From contig KL197716.1 in the NCBI GenBank assembly GCA_000697665.1, positions 401,555-465,554 on the forward strand: 64,000 bases of DNA. The letters are read 5' to 3'. The position numbers and the translations under genes were made by a program. This document shows positions 34,010 through 44,645 of the stretch, piece by piece. Numbering within the stretch: position 1 is the stretch's first letter; every line of letters starts with the position of its first letter. This stretch comes from Jaapia argillacea MUCL 33604 (lineage: Eukaryota; Basidiomycota; Agaricomycetes; Jaapiales; Jaapiaceae). The notes beneath the pieces are model-generated. The model was given only the letters and a program-made list of their open reading frames with translations, ran no database searches and was not told the origin of the DNA.

Positions 34010-34974
34010 GGGGTGCGACGGGTGAGTAGTGTATGATGGGTGAGGAGAGGGATGGGATAGCGTGTGATGGCATGACTTGGGGAAGATAGGATGGTAGTAC
34101 TAATCAGTTGGGGCGTTAGCTATGCTTGCGAACAAGTCCGTGTCTTCGACGACGAGGAAGGGACGAGAGATGGGGTGCACCGTTGTATCAGAATAGATGT
34201 ACATATACGTGACCCAGCATTATTTTCTTGCAAATCCCAGCTCTCGACTCTACCCTCTGTCGGGCTCAAGTTAGACTTGTCGTCGCAGGAGCTGTGGACC
34301 AAGTCCACAACCAAACCACAACGCTCCGCAAAAGGAAACATCAAGGGGATTTCCTTTTCCGTCCTCTGCAGCGTTTGTCTCAGGCTTATGTGCTGTGTCC
34401 CACTTGTGGTTTCCGTCTTTTGCCTTCCCCCATAACCATCCCCACTCATCCTACCGACTATCCTCGCTCTTAGCTTCAACCCCATGCGCGTTGAGCTGCT
34501 GTTACCTCCTAAACCATGTCTTGCGATGCCCGGCCCGGCCGTTCTGATCAGACTTTCCAAGGCTACTGGTACTGCATCACTTATTCATGACTTCAATGAG
34601 GACGTTGTTAGGATCTTACGGCCTGGCTCCGGGCCCTCTCCCTGCCCATCTAGCTTCCTCCTTCGCTAGTATCGCCGTACCTCCCACTGGACCTCCACCT
34701 GGTCGCATCTCAAACCTTTCGAATCACGAGCCCACATCACAAAATATAGCTACCTCCCATCCCTCGGCACCGAACCTAGCTTCAAACTCATATTCCCTCC
34801 ACGCGCGTCCCATTCACCCCTTCCCATTCCATCCCACGTTTTAGATTCACCCATTGTCCACCAAGGCTGTCCCCATAGCGCCAATTTCCTTGACTCACTC
34901 ACCATACCCAAAGATGAAAGGTCCAACTCTCGCGTCCAATTCACATTTCGTGTCTTCCATGCTCTGGTTTGCTC
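34010..34974. other. no gene resolved
   Basis: Frames on both strands reach 146 codons (34120-34560 minus). One plus-strand frame (34587-34844) is Pro/Ser-rich. No splice-consistent gene emerged. Confidence 0.35.
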
Positions 34975-35780
34975 GGCGGCGCCATACCGCTTCTGGCACC
35001 TTTTCCATTGTTTGGTGTGATGATCATACTCTCGATATGGAGTTTCGAAACGATCGGGGCGCTAGGGAGTGGCCGTCAAGACGATAGACCATATACTGGG
35101 AATTTGGCTCGCCCATTGTCTCCTTTCGCGGTCAAGCCCTGAGGTGGTCATTTGCGTATTCGACACGGCTTCCCAAGAGGCTTTTGACTCGCACTCCCGA
35201 TGAGAAGGCCGAACAAACACATCCAATTCACGCCTCCCGATATCCTAGGGAGTGGCCGTCAAGAAGATAGATGATCATTTGCTACGGAATTTAACTCTCC
35301 CATTGTCTCTCCTTTCACGATCAAGCCCGGGGGATTCTGACTCGCACCTCAGTGGGAAGGTCGAACGAACGCATCCAATTCGCGCTTCCAGTTATTTCCT
35401 CGCATACCACTTCTGGACCGTTTTGCATTGTTTCTTGTGATGATCACCCTCGGAACGACCTCAATATGAAGTATCGAATCCACCGGGGTGCTAGGGAGTG
35501 GCCGTCAAGACGATAGATCATTTGCTAGAAATTTGGCTCGTCCATTGTCTCTCCTTTCGCGGTCAAGTCCCGGGAGTGGTCATCCAGGGCTTCCCTAGAG
35601 GATTTTGACTCGCACTCCCAGAGTGCGAGAAGGCTGAACAAACGCATTCAATTCACGCATCCAGTTATTTCCTCGCCATACCACTTCTGGATCCTTTTGC
35701 ATTGTTTCTTGTGATGATCACACCTCGGAAATGGCGAGTCGATATGAAGTTGAGATCGATCAATGCTAGGGAGTTTGGCG
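34975..35780. repeat. imperfect tandem repeat, about 270-bp unit, some 3.4 copies
   Basis: Units begin near 34978, 35401 and 35673 with CATACCrCTTCTGG..TTGTTT.GTGATGATCA. A partial unit begins near 35246. Each contains CTAGGGAGTGGCCGTCAAGA, then ATTTGGCTC..CCATTGTCTC, the word TTTGACTCGCACTC, and AACrCATyCAATTC near the end. Units differ by many substitutions and internal deletions, so this is an old array. No coding frame runs through it. Confidence 0.7.
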
Positions 35781-36701
35781 AATCCATTGTCTATCCTTCT
35801 GCGACGTGCGTTCCTGGGTTCATCTCGCTTGCTCGACACCGATCCCCAAGACCTCGACCCTACCCTTGTCCATATCTGCCGGGAAACCAGAACTCCGATA
35901 CTTGGGCAACAAACTCGTAGATATCCATCCACCGGAACTCCCATCGAATTTCCATCCGAAGGTCCGACTGGATTTTCACCGGGACGCAATTCTCACAGCA
36001 ACCCGCAAAATTCCCGTCGGAAGGAGTCAGAATAGGCGCTTTGGGAAGTTATCCAATGATCATCCGCATAGGACGATCTCATCCGGACAGAGGAACCGTA
36101 CGTTATCAGGCGTCTATTGTCTTGCCATCCCCTCCTGATCATATCGAAATAGCGCAGATGAGGCGATCGAGTACCCTTGCTTCGCGTTCTGGCCTGCGAC
36201 GACTTTGTCGCCAACCTCATGTTTCAACGCCTCCGGTCCGTCTGCAAATCCTTTTTTCTTTTGGTCGCTCTGGAAGGTGGGACGTCACTGACAATAACCC
36301 TCGTCTCTGTTTTTTATGATAGACTACGCGACAGCTGTCTTCACAGACAATTGTATCGTGACAGGTCGACTTTGATTGCCTCGCTTTTGCCTTGTCTGGC
36401 CCATCGCGAACCTCGTTTAACCTAAATCGAGACGGGCTTATTGTCTCTAGTCTAATCGTTTCCCAGATTTGCGTGCGCGCAAAGATCAGGTAAGCGACCT
36501 TCTCTTTGTGTTTCTTATTGTCTGCTCGCGTGTTAACTTTGCAGACGTGACAGCGACCTACAACGTCCGGAAGTCTGTCATGCGCACTGTCGGAGAACGT
36601 TATGGCATCTACAATAAACCAGGAACATTCTGCTTTATTGTGTCTGTCTTTTTTCGTCTGACGATGCATCTTTGGCTGGGTCGGCTTGGCTGGAGTTTTC
36701 G
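35781..36701. other. intergenic; possible F-box-like relic
   Basis: The frame at 36177-36425 includes FVANLMFQRLRSVCKSFFLLV, which has the cadence of an F-box helix, but stops and missing splice partners prevent a gene call. A possible intron lies at about 36488-36544. Confidence 0.3.
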
Positions 36702-36707
36702 TATAAA
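36702..36707 (+). promoter_or_regulatory. TATA-like box of pheromone copy 5
   Basis: TATAAA 136 bp before the ATG of the single-unit precursor, in the context TTTTCGTATAAAGTC. Confidence 0.5.
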
Positions 36708-36837
36708 GTCTTGGATGTCGTGCCGATCTCCTCTCACCAAAATCGCACTTTCAGTTCCTCGCACTCTCATCCCCAGGGATCATTTCCTCTGCACATATAT
36801 CCGCGACACCCTCTCCCCCTTCTCCACACACCAACAA

Positions 36838-36957
36838 ATGGATTTCTTCTTTACTACCGTCTTCTCCACATCCTCTGTTGAGGACATCACGACTTCCCCA
36901 CCCACAGACGAGGAGAGCGGAGGAGGCGGAGGAAATTCCTACTGCGTTGTCGCATGA
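36838..36957 (+). CDS. mating pheromone precursor, single-unit, CaaX (copy 5)
   Basis: A 39-residue frame, MDFFFTTVFSTSSVED at the start and CVVA-stop at the end, with one unit ESGGGGGNSYC. The length and layout are those of an ordinary basidiomycete pheromone precursor, and the predicted mature tail GGGGGNSYC is identical to that of copies 1-4. It lies 8.4 kb beyond the right arm and shares no obvious flanking homology with the arms. A GTGAGT site occurs 57 bp after the stop. It is probably the ancestral form, from which the doubled ones arose by internal duplication (inference). Confidence 0.87.
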   Translation: MDFFFTTVFSTSSVEDITTSPPTDEESGGGGGNSYCVVA

Positions 36958-37982
36958 GCGAGGGCTAGTACCCGCCCAATAATGATTATTTGTGCAGATT
37001 TATGAGCTATTATGTGAGTAACTCACCTCTTGCATCTCTCTCGCATCCCCAGATTCTAACAATCCCCCCCCCATTTCAGATTTGACGCATCAGCACTACG
37101 ACCACACCAGCATTTTTGTTACCCACCCACACACCAATTGGTTACCCCCCACATGGCATTTTCAACCCCAGGATTGGGTTGCTTGATTTTAGAGCACAAC
37201 AATATCCCCGGACTCGCTCCCCCCCCAAGTGACATTTTGTTCATACGCATCATGCATACCTTTATCATCGCATTTTCGTTCTTCGTTCGATGATTTTGTA
37301 CTGTTTTTAGTTAGCTGGGTCATGAGGTTACGACGAGAGATGAGGAAGAGTGGTTTGACGAAAGATGGAAAGCAGGGGGAGTCACGAGGAATGGAAGAGT
37401 AGTCGAGAGCGTAGGATTGTATCAGATTCTTGCAAAACATCCATCCAGAATCCAGATTGCGTTGGAATTCTCGAGAACCGTTCCAATTTCGATGCGATTG
37501 GTGAAAAGACTAGATCGGCGCTTCGGGCTTGGTATAAATGCAGCGTAGGCTCTATCCTGGACCCTAGCAGTGGTGCATGAGAGGGGAGATAAGTAGCAAA
37601 CGTTGGGGAGGAGGAAATTGTGCGTTACGGAGGAGACAATTAGGATGATGTGACGTGTCTGTGACATCTTTCGACACCTGATCGCGACGCGTGACGCTCG
37701 GACGAAACGCCGAATTCCCGAAGGACTGATGGAGCCGTACCACCAGGGATCCTCATAATTCAGAATGTTTGTATCTCAACAGCTCTCGAGATGAAAGCTT
37801 GAACATCAGGTGACTTTTTTCTAGCTGAGCGTCAGGCTGACCCGATACAGCAGGTACGGCACTGGCGTATGCATGGGCGCCTATTTATCCCATACTTCTC
37901 GAGGCTATGTGGGACATCGTGACCGTATATGAGAGATAGGAAGGCAGTGACGCTTTCCAGGCCTCTCCTCTCCTCTACCATC
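36958..37982. other. intergenic, no gene seen
   Basis: Short frames only. C-rich runs near 37066 and 37220 are simple sequence. Confidence 0.45.
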
Positions 37983-40900
37983 ATGGGCAATCGATACTCC
38001 GTCGTTCGAGAGGAGTTGGAGGAGCAGGAATACAGACGACTCCAGCAAGATGTCGAGCTCGCTCAGCAAAGGGTTGCTGGGAACGTCGAAGCTGGATATA
38101 TTGTGCCGCCCGGCGCAAGGTATGAGCGCCCAACTTTTCAGGGTGGACAAGGCTCGTACTATGGTGTTTTCAACCCTCTTACTGGTGTCTACCAAGGCGG
38201 GCAGCGAAGTGCGCCACCGCCGTACGAATCTCCCATTGGTGTGTATATGTCGTTAAGAGAATCCAAGTCCATCGCTCACGGAGCAGATATTAGGTGATTT
38301 GCCTCCACCGAGAGGTCCAGTTGTCATCCCACCTGTTGAACCTCGTTCAGGATCCCCCCAGCGAGTGCCGTATCCCTGGCATCAGTCCCCCATAATGCCG
38401 CACATAGTGGACCCCCCACATCCAATCATCATACACCATCAGCCCAGTAGATCCTCAGTCGAGAGTCTTCCACATATCCCACCAGTACGTGTCGTCAAAT
38501 GATATCCTTTCCCGATTGTCGGCGTGTCTTCCGCTCGCTAACACTTTTCGCCCCGCTGTAGAGCGAGCGCTACTCCTCAAGATCAACGACCAGGTCCGAT
38601 TCCCCACCACCCGTCGTCATATCACAACCTCGACCACTAGAACCTACTACCGCTGTAGTACAGCCTCCGCCCTCAGTCGTCATCGTACCATCCTACCCCG
38701 ATTCCCCACCCAGGATCGTGCCCTATGTCCCGCAACCTCGTCCCCAGCCACCTGTCATCATATCACTGCCTCAACCACCACAACGTCCTACTATTGTAGC
38801 GCAGCCTTCACCGCAACCCGTCATTATACCATTCTGCCGTGACTCACCACCAATCATCGAGTCGGATTACACGCAGCCTATCATACTGCAACCTCCTTCC
38901 CCACAACCCGGGCCCGTCATTATAACACAGTCCCCCCCACTACCGCCGCCCATCATCATACCATCCTACCCTGGGTCTCTGCCAACGATCGAGTCCGATC
39001 CCACGCAACCTACCATACTGCGACCTCCTTCCCCGCAACCCGGGCCCGTCATTATAACACAGTCCCACCCACTACCGCCGCCCATCATCATACCATCCTA
39101 CCCTGAGTCTCCGCCAACGATCGAGTCCGATTACTCGCAACCTATCGGACATGTTCCTTCCCAACCAGCCGTCACCATAATACAAGAGCCACCACCCGAC
39201 ATCCTACCCATCTACCCTGACACACCATCAACGACCGATTTTCCGCAACCTCGCCCGTCTTCCGCTGAGAGGCGGCCCAGTACCCCCTTCGAGACCTCCT
39301 TTTTACGCCCATCACTCTCAACTCCCTCTTTTGACCTTGATTTTGGAAATAACTATGACGACCTAGGCGAGACTGTGGAAGGTGATACGAACATGGATCC
39401 AATGATCATCCGTGCCCGATCTTATTCTCGGAGCCCAAGGAGGGTCGTGTCGCCTTCACGTCGGAGTCGGAGTCGCTCTCCTCGAAGCCGATCGCCCCGT
39501 AGACTAAGGTCTCGCTCGCCGTCCCCTCTTCGGGTTCACAGCCGTCGCGAATTGTGTCGTTCTCAAAGCTCTTCGAGGCGCAGGCGGAGCTTCTCTGCTC
39601 GTCGAAACGCATCAGCCCGTAGAACGAGGTGTCGCTCGCCGTCCCCTCTTCGGGTTCACAGCCGTCGCGAATCATATAGCCCTGCGAGGCGCAGGCCGTG
39701 TTCATCTGCTCATGGATCCCGTAGCAGGACGTCCCGCTCACGCTCTCTAGCACCCAGGCGCCGCCGAGCTTGCTATACTCCAAGTCGTTCTTCTAGCCCG
39801 CCTGCTCCCCGGAGAGGAAGACGTTTCACCTCCCCTCACTCTAGTCGGAGTCGCTCTTATCATGCCCGGGATTCTATCCAAGCTCATATACGTCATGAGA
39901 GGTCTCGCACACCGTCTTCTCGTCTAGATGTCATGTATATTCCTTCTCGAGGTCGATCTCCCATTCGCCGTTCCCCATGCACCAGTTCGCGCTTGCCGCC
40001 ACCCTTCTACGTCGGCCCCATTCTAGTGTCCTCGCGTTCGCGGTCTCTTTCCAGCGCATCACATTCTAGACGTAGGCGATTCAGATACTCTCCGACGCCC
40101 GGATTTAGGCCCCGTCGGGTATCAGTTTCGCCTGGACGGGTTATATTAGAGCAACGTATTGCAGAGTTGGAACGAAAGTTGGCTGAATGGGAAGCGAGAT
40201 CTATCGATAGGGACGCTGGTATTTCGCGGAGACTAGAAGCCCAAGTTGACCTCTTAATTCAAACGCAGAATGCGTTCAATCGATATCGAAACTTACCTGA
40301 CGCTGCTGGTTTGAGGATCGCAAACATCGATATCCCGCATCACCCGTCTTGGAAGCCTGCTTGGACCATTTTCCCTCTCAAAGTTTTTCGGGGATGTGAC
40401 TACCAATTCTTGAAAATTAGTAGTGATTGGGACGATGCGGATTTACTGAGGGAGCTCAGTCGGAAATATGACAGTTTGAGGACTGTATGGAGGAAGTGGT
40501 TCTCGCTCAAAAGCGTGAGGTGAGCTTTCGGTGACGTTCTCTGATGATATATTCTCCCACTGAGCTCGCTTCCGTTATAGCTCAATCACCATGGTTCTGG
40601 TTTGTCTACTTGATTCGCCCTGGTACCCACCCTGTTCACTAACGCACCATTGTCGCACAGGCTGACCATTCATTCATATACCCCCAACGTATCGGTCCCG
40701 CACAAGTCACTCCCTCAAAGAACATGAGACTACGATGGTTCCTCCACCATCCTAGCTCGATGAAAGGCCGTTACGAATTTATGCAAGTCCTCACAGCTCG
40801 CTCCGATCTTGGAATAGAGTTCGTGGAGCGTTGGCAGGCCTCAAGGATCACTATTGCTATCATAACTCCTGTAGCAATGTCGTTGCTGCTTGCCTTGCTA

Positions 40901-41073
40901 TACGCCTATTTCACGGGAGACGTGTCCGGGGCTTTTACGATCAGTGGTGCGTTTCTTTCTTTATCCATGATGTTGCTGGGATGTTGATGATTCGTCAATT
41001 TGAAGGGTATATGACTTCGGCCTATTCTGTTTGTCTTGTTTTGGTCGGGTTGTTGAATCTGGTGGAATTTTAA
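37983..41073 (+). CDS. proline-rich, RS-repeat protein with C-terminal membrane segments
   Basis: Exons 37983-38238, 38294-38484, 38562-40519, 40581-40599, 40661-40946 and 41006-41073 join to 925 residues without a stop. The order is a charged N-terminal helix (EELEEQEYRRLQQDVELAQQ) with MGNRYS at the very start (a possible myristoylation site); about 290 residues of Pro/Ile/Gln repeats; an Arg-Ser region (RSRSRSPRSRSPRR) at about 380-560; a short coiled coil (LEQRIAELERKLAEWE); and a conserved fungal C-terminus (HPSWKPAWTIFPLKVFRG, MRLRWFLHHPSSMKGRYEF) with two membrane helices and ending SAYSVCLVLVGLLNLVEF. The C-terminal part recurs in many fungal proteins of unknown role (from memory). 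Confidence 0.75.
38860..39135 (+). repeat. 132-bp (44-codon) in-frame tandem repeat
   Basis: Two near-identical units. Matching words such as CGGGCCCGTCATTATAACAC start at 38909 and 39041. The period is a multiple of three, so the repeat extends the Pro-rich region without shifting frame. Confidence 0.75.
39480..39690 (+). repeat. 120-bp (40-codon) in-frame repeat in the RS region
   Basis: TCGCTCGCCGTCCCCTCTTC occurs at 39512 and 39632, with matching flanks. Each unit encodes RSPSPLRVHSRRE plus a variable RS stretch. Confidence 0.75.
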
Positions 41074-41663
41074 GGTATGTAGTAAGCTTGCTATTTGAGT
41101 TTCGATCGAACCTGACTTCTCGGGGCACTATATTTTGGTAGTTCGTTGATCAACCGCGCTATGTCGAACATCCTCCGTATCTTTGAACTTTTTCATTTCA
41201 TGCAGTTTAGATCGTACAACTTCTATTCATGTGGATGTTGCTTGTATCCTACTGGATGAGAAAAATGAACCTATGCACACTGAACAACGCCAGCGCGAGT
41301 CATAATAATAATGGGATCTGCCTTTCAGCGCGTCTCTTCTCTTCCTCACCATCGTCTTCTCCCTCCCCCACTTCTCCTTCTTCCTCTATCTTGGTCACGC
41401 ATTGACTCCTCACACGGTTGAACTGTAAAACGCCAGCCACCAAGTTTGATGGTTTCTCCCCGAGTTTAGCTCTTCAGGTTTGGTGGATCGACGCGACTTG
41501 GACGCGCAAGGCCTCATTGGTCACGCGTTGGCGGTCGTGTGACGTCTCGTGAGCGCGTGGTGACAGATTCCCACGTACCATAAGCGGGCCCTCCCGATTC
41601 CGCACACGCTCCTCCGATCCTCTCTCACTCCTCAGGCTTGTATTTCGAGTTGCAGCACTCACC
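41074..41663. other. intergenic, promoter of SDH3
   Basis: No gene. Pyrimidine-rich tracts at about 41330-41400 are typical of basidiomycete promoters. Confidence 0.4.
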
Positions 41664-42433
41664 ATGATGTCTACTCGCTCTGTTGGACTGGGCTCTGCCC
41701 TTCGCCGGGGTACCTTTGCCCCTAAACTCGGTATGTCGTAGTATCTTACATTTTGGTGGTATGGAAAGGGTTTCTGAGGCGTGGTATCGTAGCGAGAAAC
41801 CCCGCTGTGTTCAGGAATGTAGTTGCGAAGCGGTATGTTCACTAGTCTTTGATATATGTTCTCATGTTTTAACAGCCAGATTTACAGAACAATCCAGACG
41901 ACCTCGCTCCCTCCATCAGCGGCTCGCGAGATCCTCAACAAGCAGCGACTCTTCCGACCCTCTAGCCCTCACTTTACCATCTACCAACCCCAGCTGACTT
42001 GGCTCAGCTCCATCGTTAACCGTGTGACGGGTGCTGCTCTCAGTAGTCGTAAGTTCATCCGACGTGCCCCGATCCTGTCCGCACAATGATTTTCAATCCC
42101 TGTTCGTAGTCATGTACGCATTCGCCCTTGCCTATCTCGCTTTCCCAACCATCTTCAGTGGCGAAAATATTGTCGGTGTCGTTGAGCAACTTCCCACATG
42201 GGCGAAGTATTCCGGCAAAGCCATCCTCGCCGCACCATTCTCATTCCACGCCCTGAATGGTATCAGGCATTTGGGCTGGGATATTGGTTTCTGTACGTCC
42301 CTTTTTATTCTGCCTGCATCGCACAACAGTTACTGACGCCTCCATAGTCTTGAACCTCAAGACCTGCTACCAGGCTGGTTACGCCGTGTTGATTGGAACC
42401 GCTGCGGGTACCGTTGGGTTATGCTTGATGTAA
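41664..42433 (+). CDS. SDH3: succinate dehydrogenase cytochrome b subunit
   Basis: Exons 41664-41730, 41793-41832, 41876-42048, 42110-42292 and 42348-42433 sum to 549 nt, 182 residues. An N-terminal mitochondrial presequence ([16 protein letters not shown]..) is followed by [20 protein letters not shown] and [10 protein letters not shown], the quinone-site and first-helix signature of the SdhC family. [14 protein letters not shown] carries the conserved His that ligates heme b. Three membrane helices are visible. The subunit anchors complex II in the inner mitochondrial membrane and passes electrons to ubiquinone. Confidence 0.93.
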
Positions 42434-42775
42434 AAAGCCAGGTTTCTAGCTGTATTCCCTGTACGCACAACTTGTTATCGTCGCACTTATTAAACCGTAT
42501 TTTGGGTCAGAGATTCACATTCTCTTGAATTATGCTCCCTCATTACTGGCTAATGCAGACGTTCTCCTTATCATGGAGGGTATAGCTGTTAGAGGTTTTC
42601 TTGCCAACGGTCGACCACCAGCGCGTACGAATGTCGAACGCCGAATTAAGGGGTCGCTTTTCCATCTCCAGTGTGACATTCTTAGCTGTCCCTTCCCACA
42701 ACAGTGGGCGTTCAGTGTAATCCCACAACCTTCGTTCATTCTATAGCATGATAAGGAACATCGTGCAACGGGCCA

Positions 42776-44234
42776 TCAAGCCACGATACCACCGGGTTGC
42801 ATACTCCACCCAATCTGCTCATACGTCCAGCCAAAGACCTTACCAGGGTCCAGATTGTGGTACGCCAACAATGACCTGTGCATCCCAGCTTGCTTGTGAA
42901 GGTCGTTGATAGCTTTCATATCCTCGCTCGAAAGTTTGACCAACTACGACCAGTGGATTAGCTGACAGTATTGACGACGAATCAGTGCAAGGGTGACTCA
43001 CGGCGAGGTTAGCCTTCATCCTCTCGACATTCTCGCTCTTGGGGACTACGACGGTACCCCTTTGGACGCCCCAACTGATGACAACCTGAGCAGGTGAGAC
43101 ACCCAACTTCTCGGAAATGCTTGCAATCGTTGGGTCGGTGAAGAAGATGGGCTTCGCTCCGGGCGCCATGGGACGACCTGGTCGTTCATCAGCACCCTAT
43201 CCATTAGTTAGGGGTTGCAAAATTGGACGAACCGAGAGGCGAGTAAGCCGTCAAACGGATTCCCTTCTCGTCACAGAACGCTTTCAGGTCATCAGATGGC
43301 AGACACGGGTGGAGTTCGACTTGATTCATCGCAGGTACAACTTTGCAGTGAGGGAGGAGTTGGGTGAGGGTCTTGATGGAGAAGTTCGAGACTCCGATAG
43401 TCTTGACCTTGCCTGAATGAATTCTAAAGTCAAACCTCCTCCCTCGAAAAGATTGATAGGTCTACGCACCTGTTTTTAGGAGCGCCTCCATCGCCTTCCA
43501 TGTCTCGATGATAGTAGGGCTCTGTTCAGGAGCCAATGGATTGCCTATTCCATCAAGTTCAGAGATTCGGAACGAAACATTCGAGGGGGAGGCCCATACC
43601 CGCGTCATCGTTGGCTTGTGGCCAATGCATCAGATACAGATCAATATATTCACAGTCAAGAGCTTTCAACGATGTCTCGAAAGATTCCTGAACCTTGTGG
43701 TGGTGGTGGTTCCTGAGTCGAACAAGTCAGATTGAGAGTGGGTAGAGGATATTGGTGGGGAAGGGATATACGGGAGCTTGGTGGTGAGATAGATCTCGCT
43801 GCGCGGGACTCCAGATTCGCGAATGGCTTGGCCGACTTGCTCTTCGTTACCTATAGTGACCATAGTAAGCGGAGTGTAGACTGGAAAGTTTCGATGCACG
43901 TACCATATCCAAACGCCTTCGCATGAGATTAACAATGAGACAACCGTTCTCGCAGACAAGAATTCTGACGTACGGTATCAAAATGCCGATATCCAACCTA
44001 CATCACCAGTGAGTGAATAGAACTCTACACGACAGAGATACTTGTGAAGTACCTTCAGCGCATTCTGGCACATTTCTAACACCTTCTCTCCACCGCCAGG
44101 GACACCCATCCAACATCTAGGAGTATGTATGATGCATAGCGGAGTCAAGCAACTCAGAACTGAACATACCCGAGACCCAGAGAAGGGATCTTGGTGCCAT
44201 CGTTGAGAGTGAAAACTGGAATATCAGCGGCCAT
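42776..44234 (-). CDS. aldo-keto reductase
   Basis: A multi-exon minus-strand gene starting [20 protein letters not shown] at 44234. Exons include [58 protein letters not shown] and [19 protein letters not shown] followed by [16 protein letters not shown], which is the phosphate-binding part of the NADP(H) site. The C-terminus is ..[19 protein letters not shown]. The fold is the (beta/alpha)8 barrel. It is an NADPH-dependent cytosolic reductase of aldehydes or ketones, of the GCY1/YPR1 kind; the substrate is not determinable. The catalytic Tyr/Lys/His region around 43700-44000 was only partly spliced by eye. Confidence 0.87.
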
Positions 44235-44645
44235 AGTGAATCAAAGCTCGACGCTCAATCGGGGTGAGATGTTTCCTCCTCTTTATCTTCATTGAGAGAC
44301 GAAGTTACGACAGCGCTCCGGGGCGGACAACAGCGTTCCGCCTGGATGGTCATAAGGTGCATGGTTACGAGTATCAGGACCGGGCAGCGAGCAAGTCAAG
44401 AATAGAGCGCGGGAGTGGGACCGCTATCCCGACTCCGAGTGCCATAGTCAGATCTTATCTTATGTATGATCAAAGTCAAGCTGTTATCACAACACATCGG
44501 CCCAATGTGCAATCACTGCAAGGATTGATAGTGAGACAGTGTAGCTATGAGGGGATAGATTATGGCAGCTCCAATACAAAGAAGGATAGTTTATACTCTG
44601 GAGAATATGACGGTCAGAAGGGGTAAAATGAAGAAGATCTAACAC
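44235..44645. other. intergenic, none seen
   Basis: 411 bp between the start of the aldo-keto reductase and the end of the phosphate transporter. Both genes are on the minus strand, so this is the reductase promoter. Confidence 0.5.
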
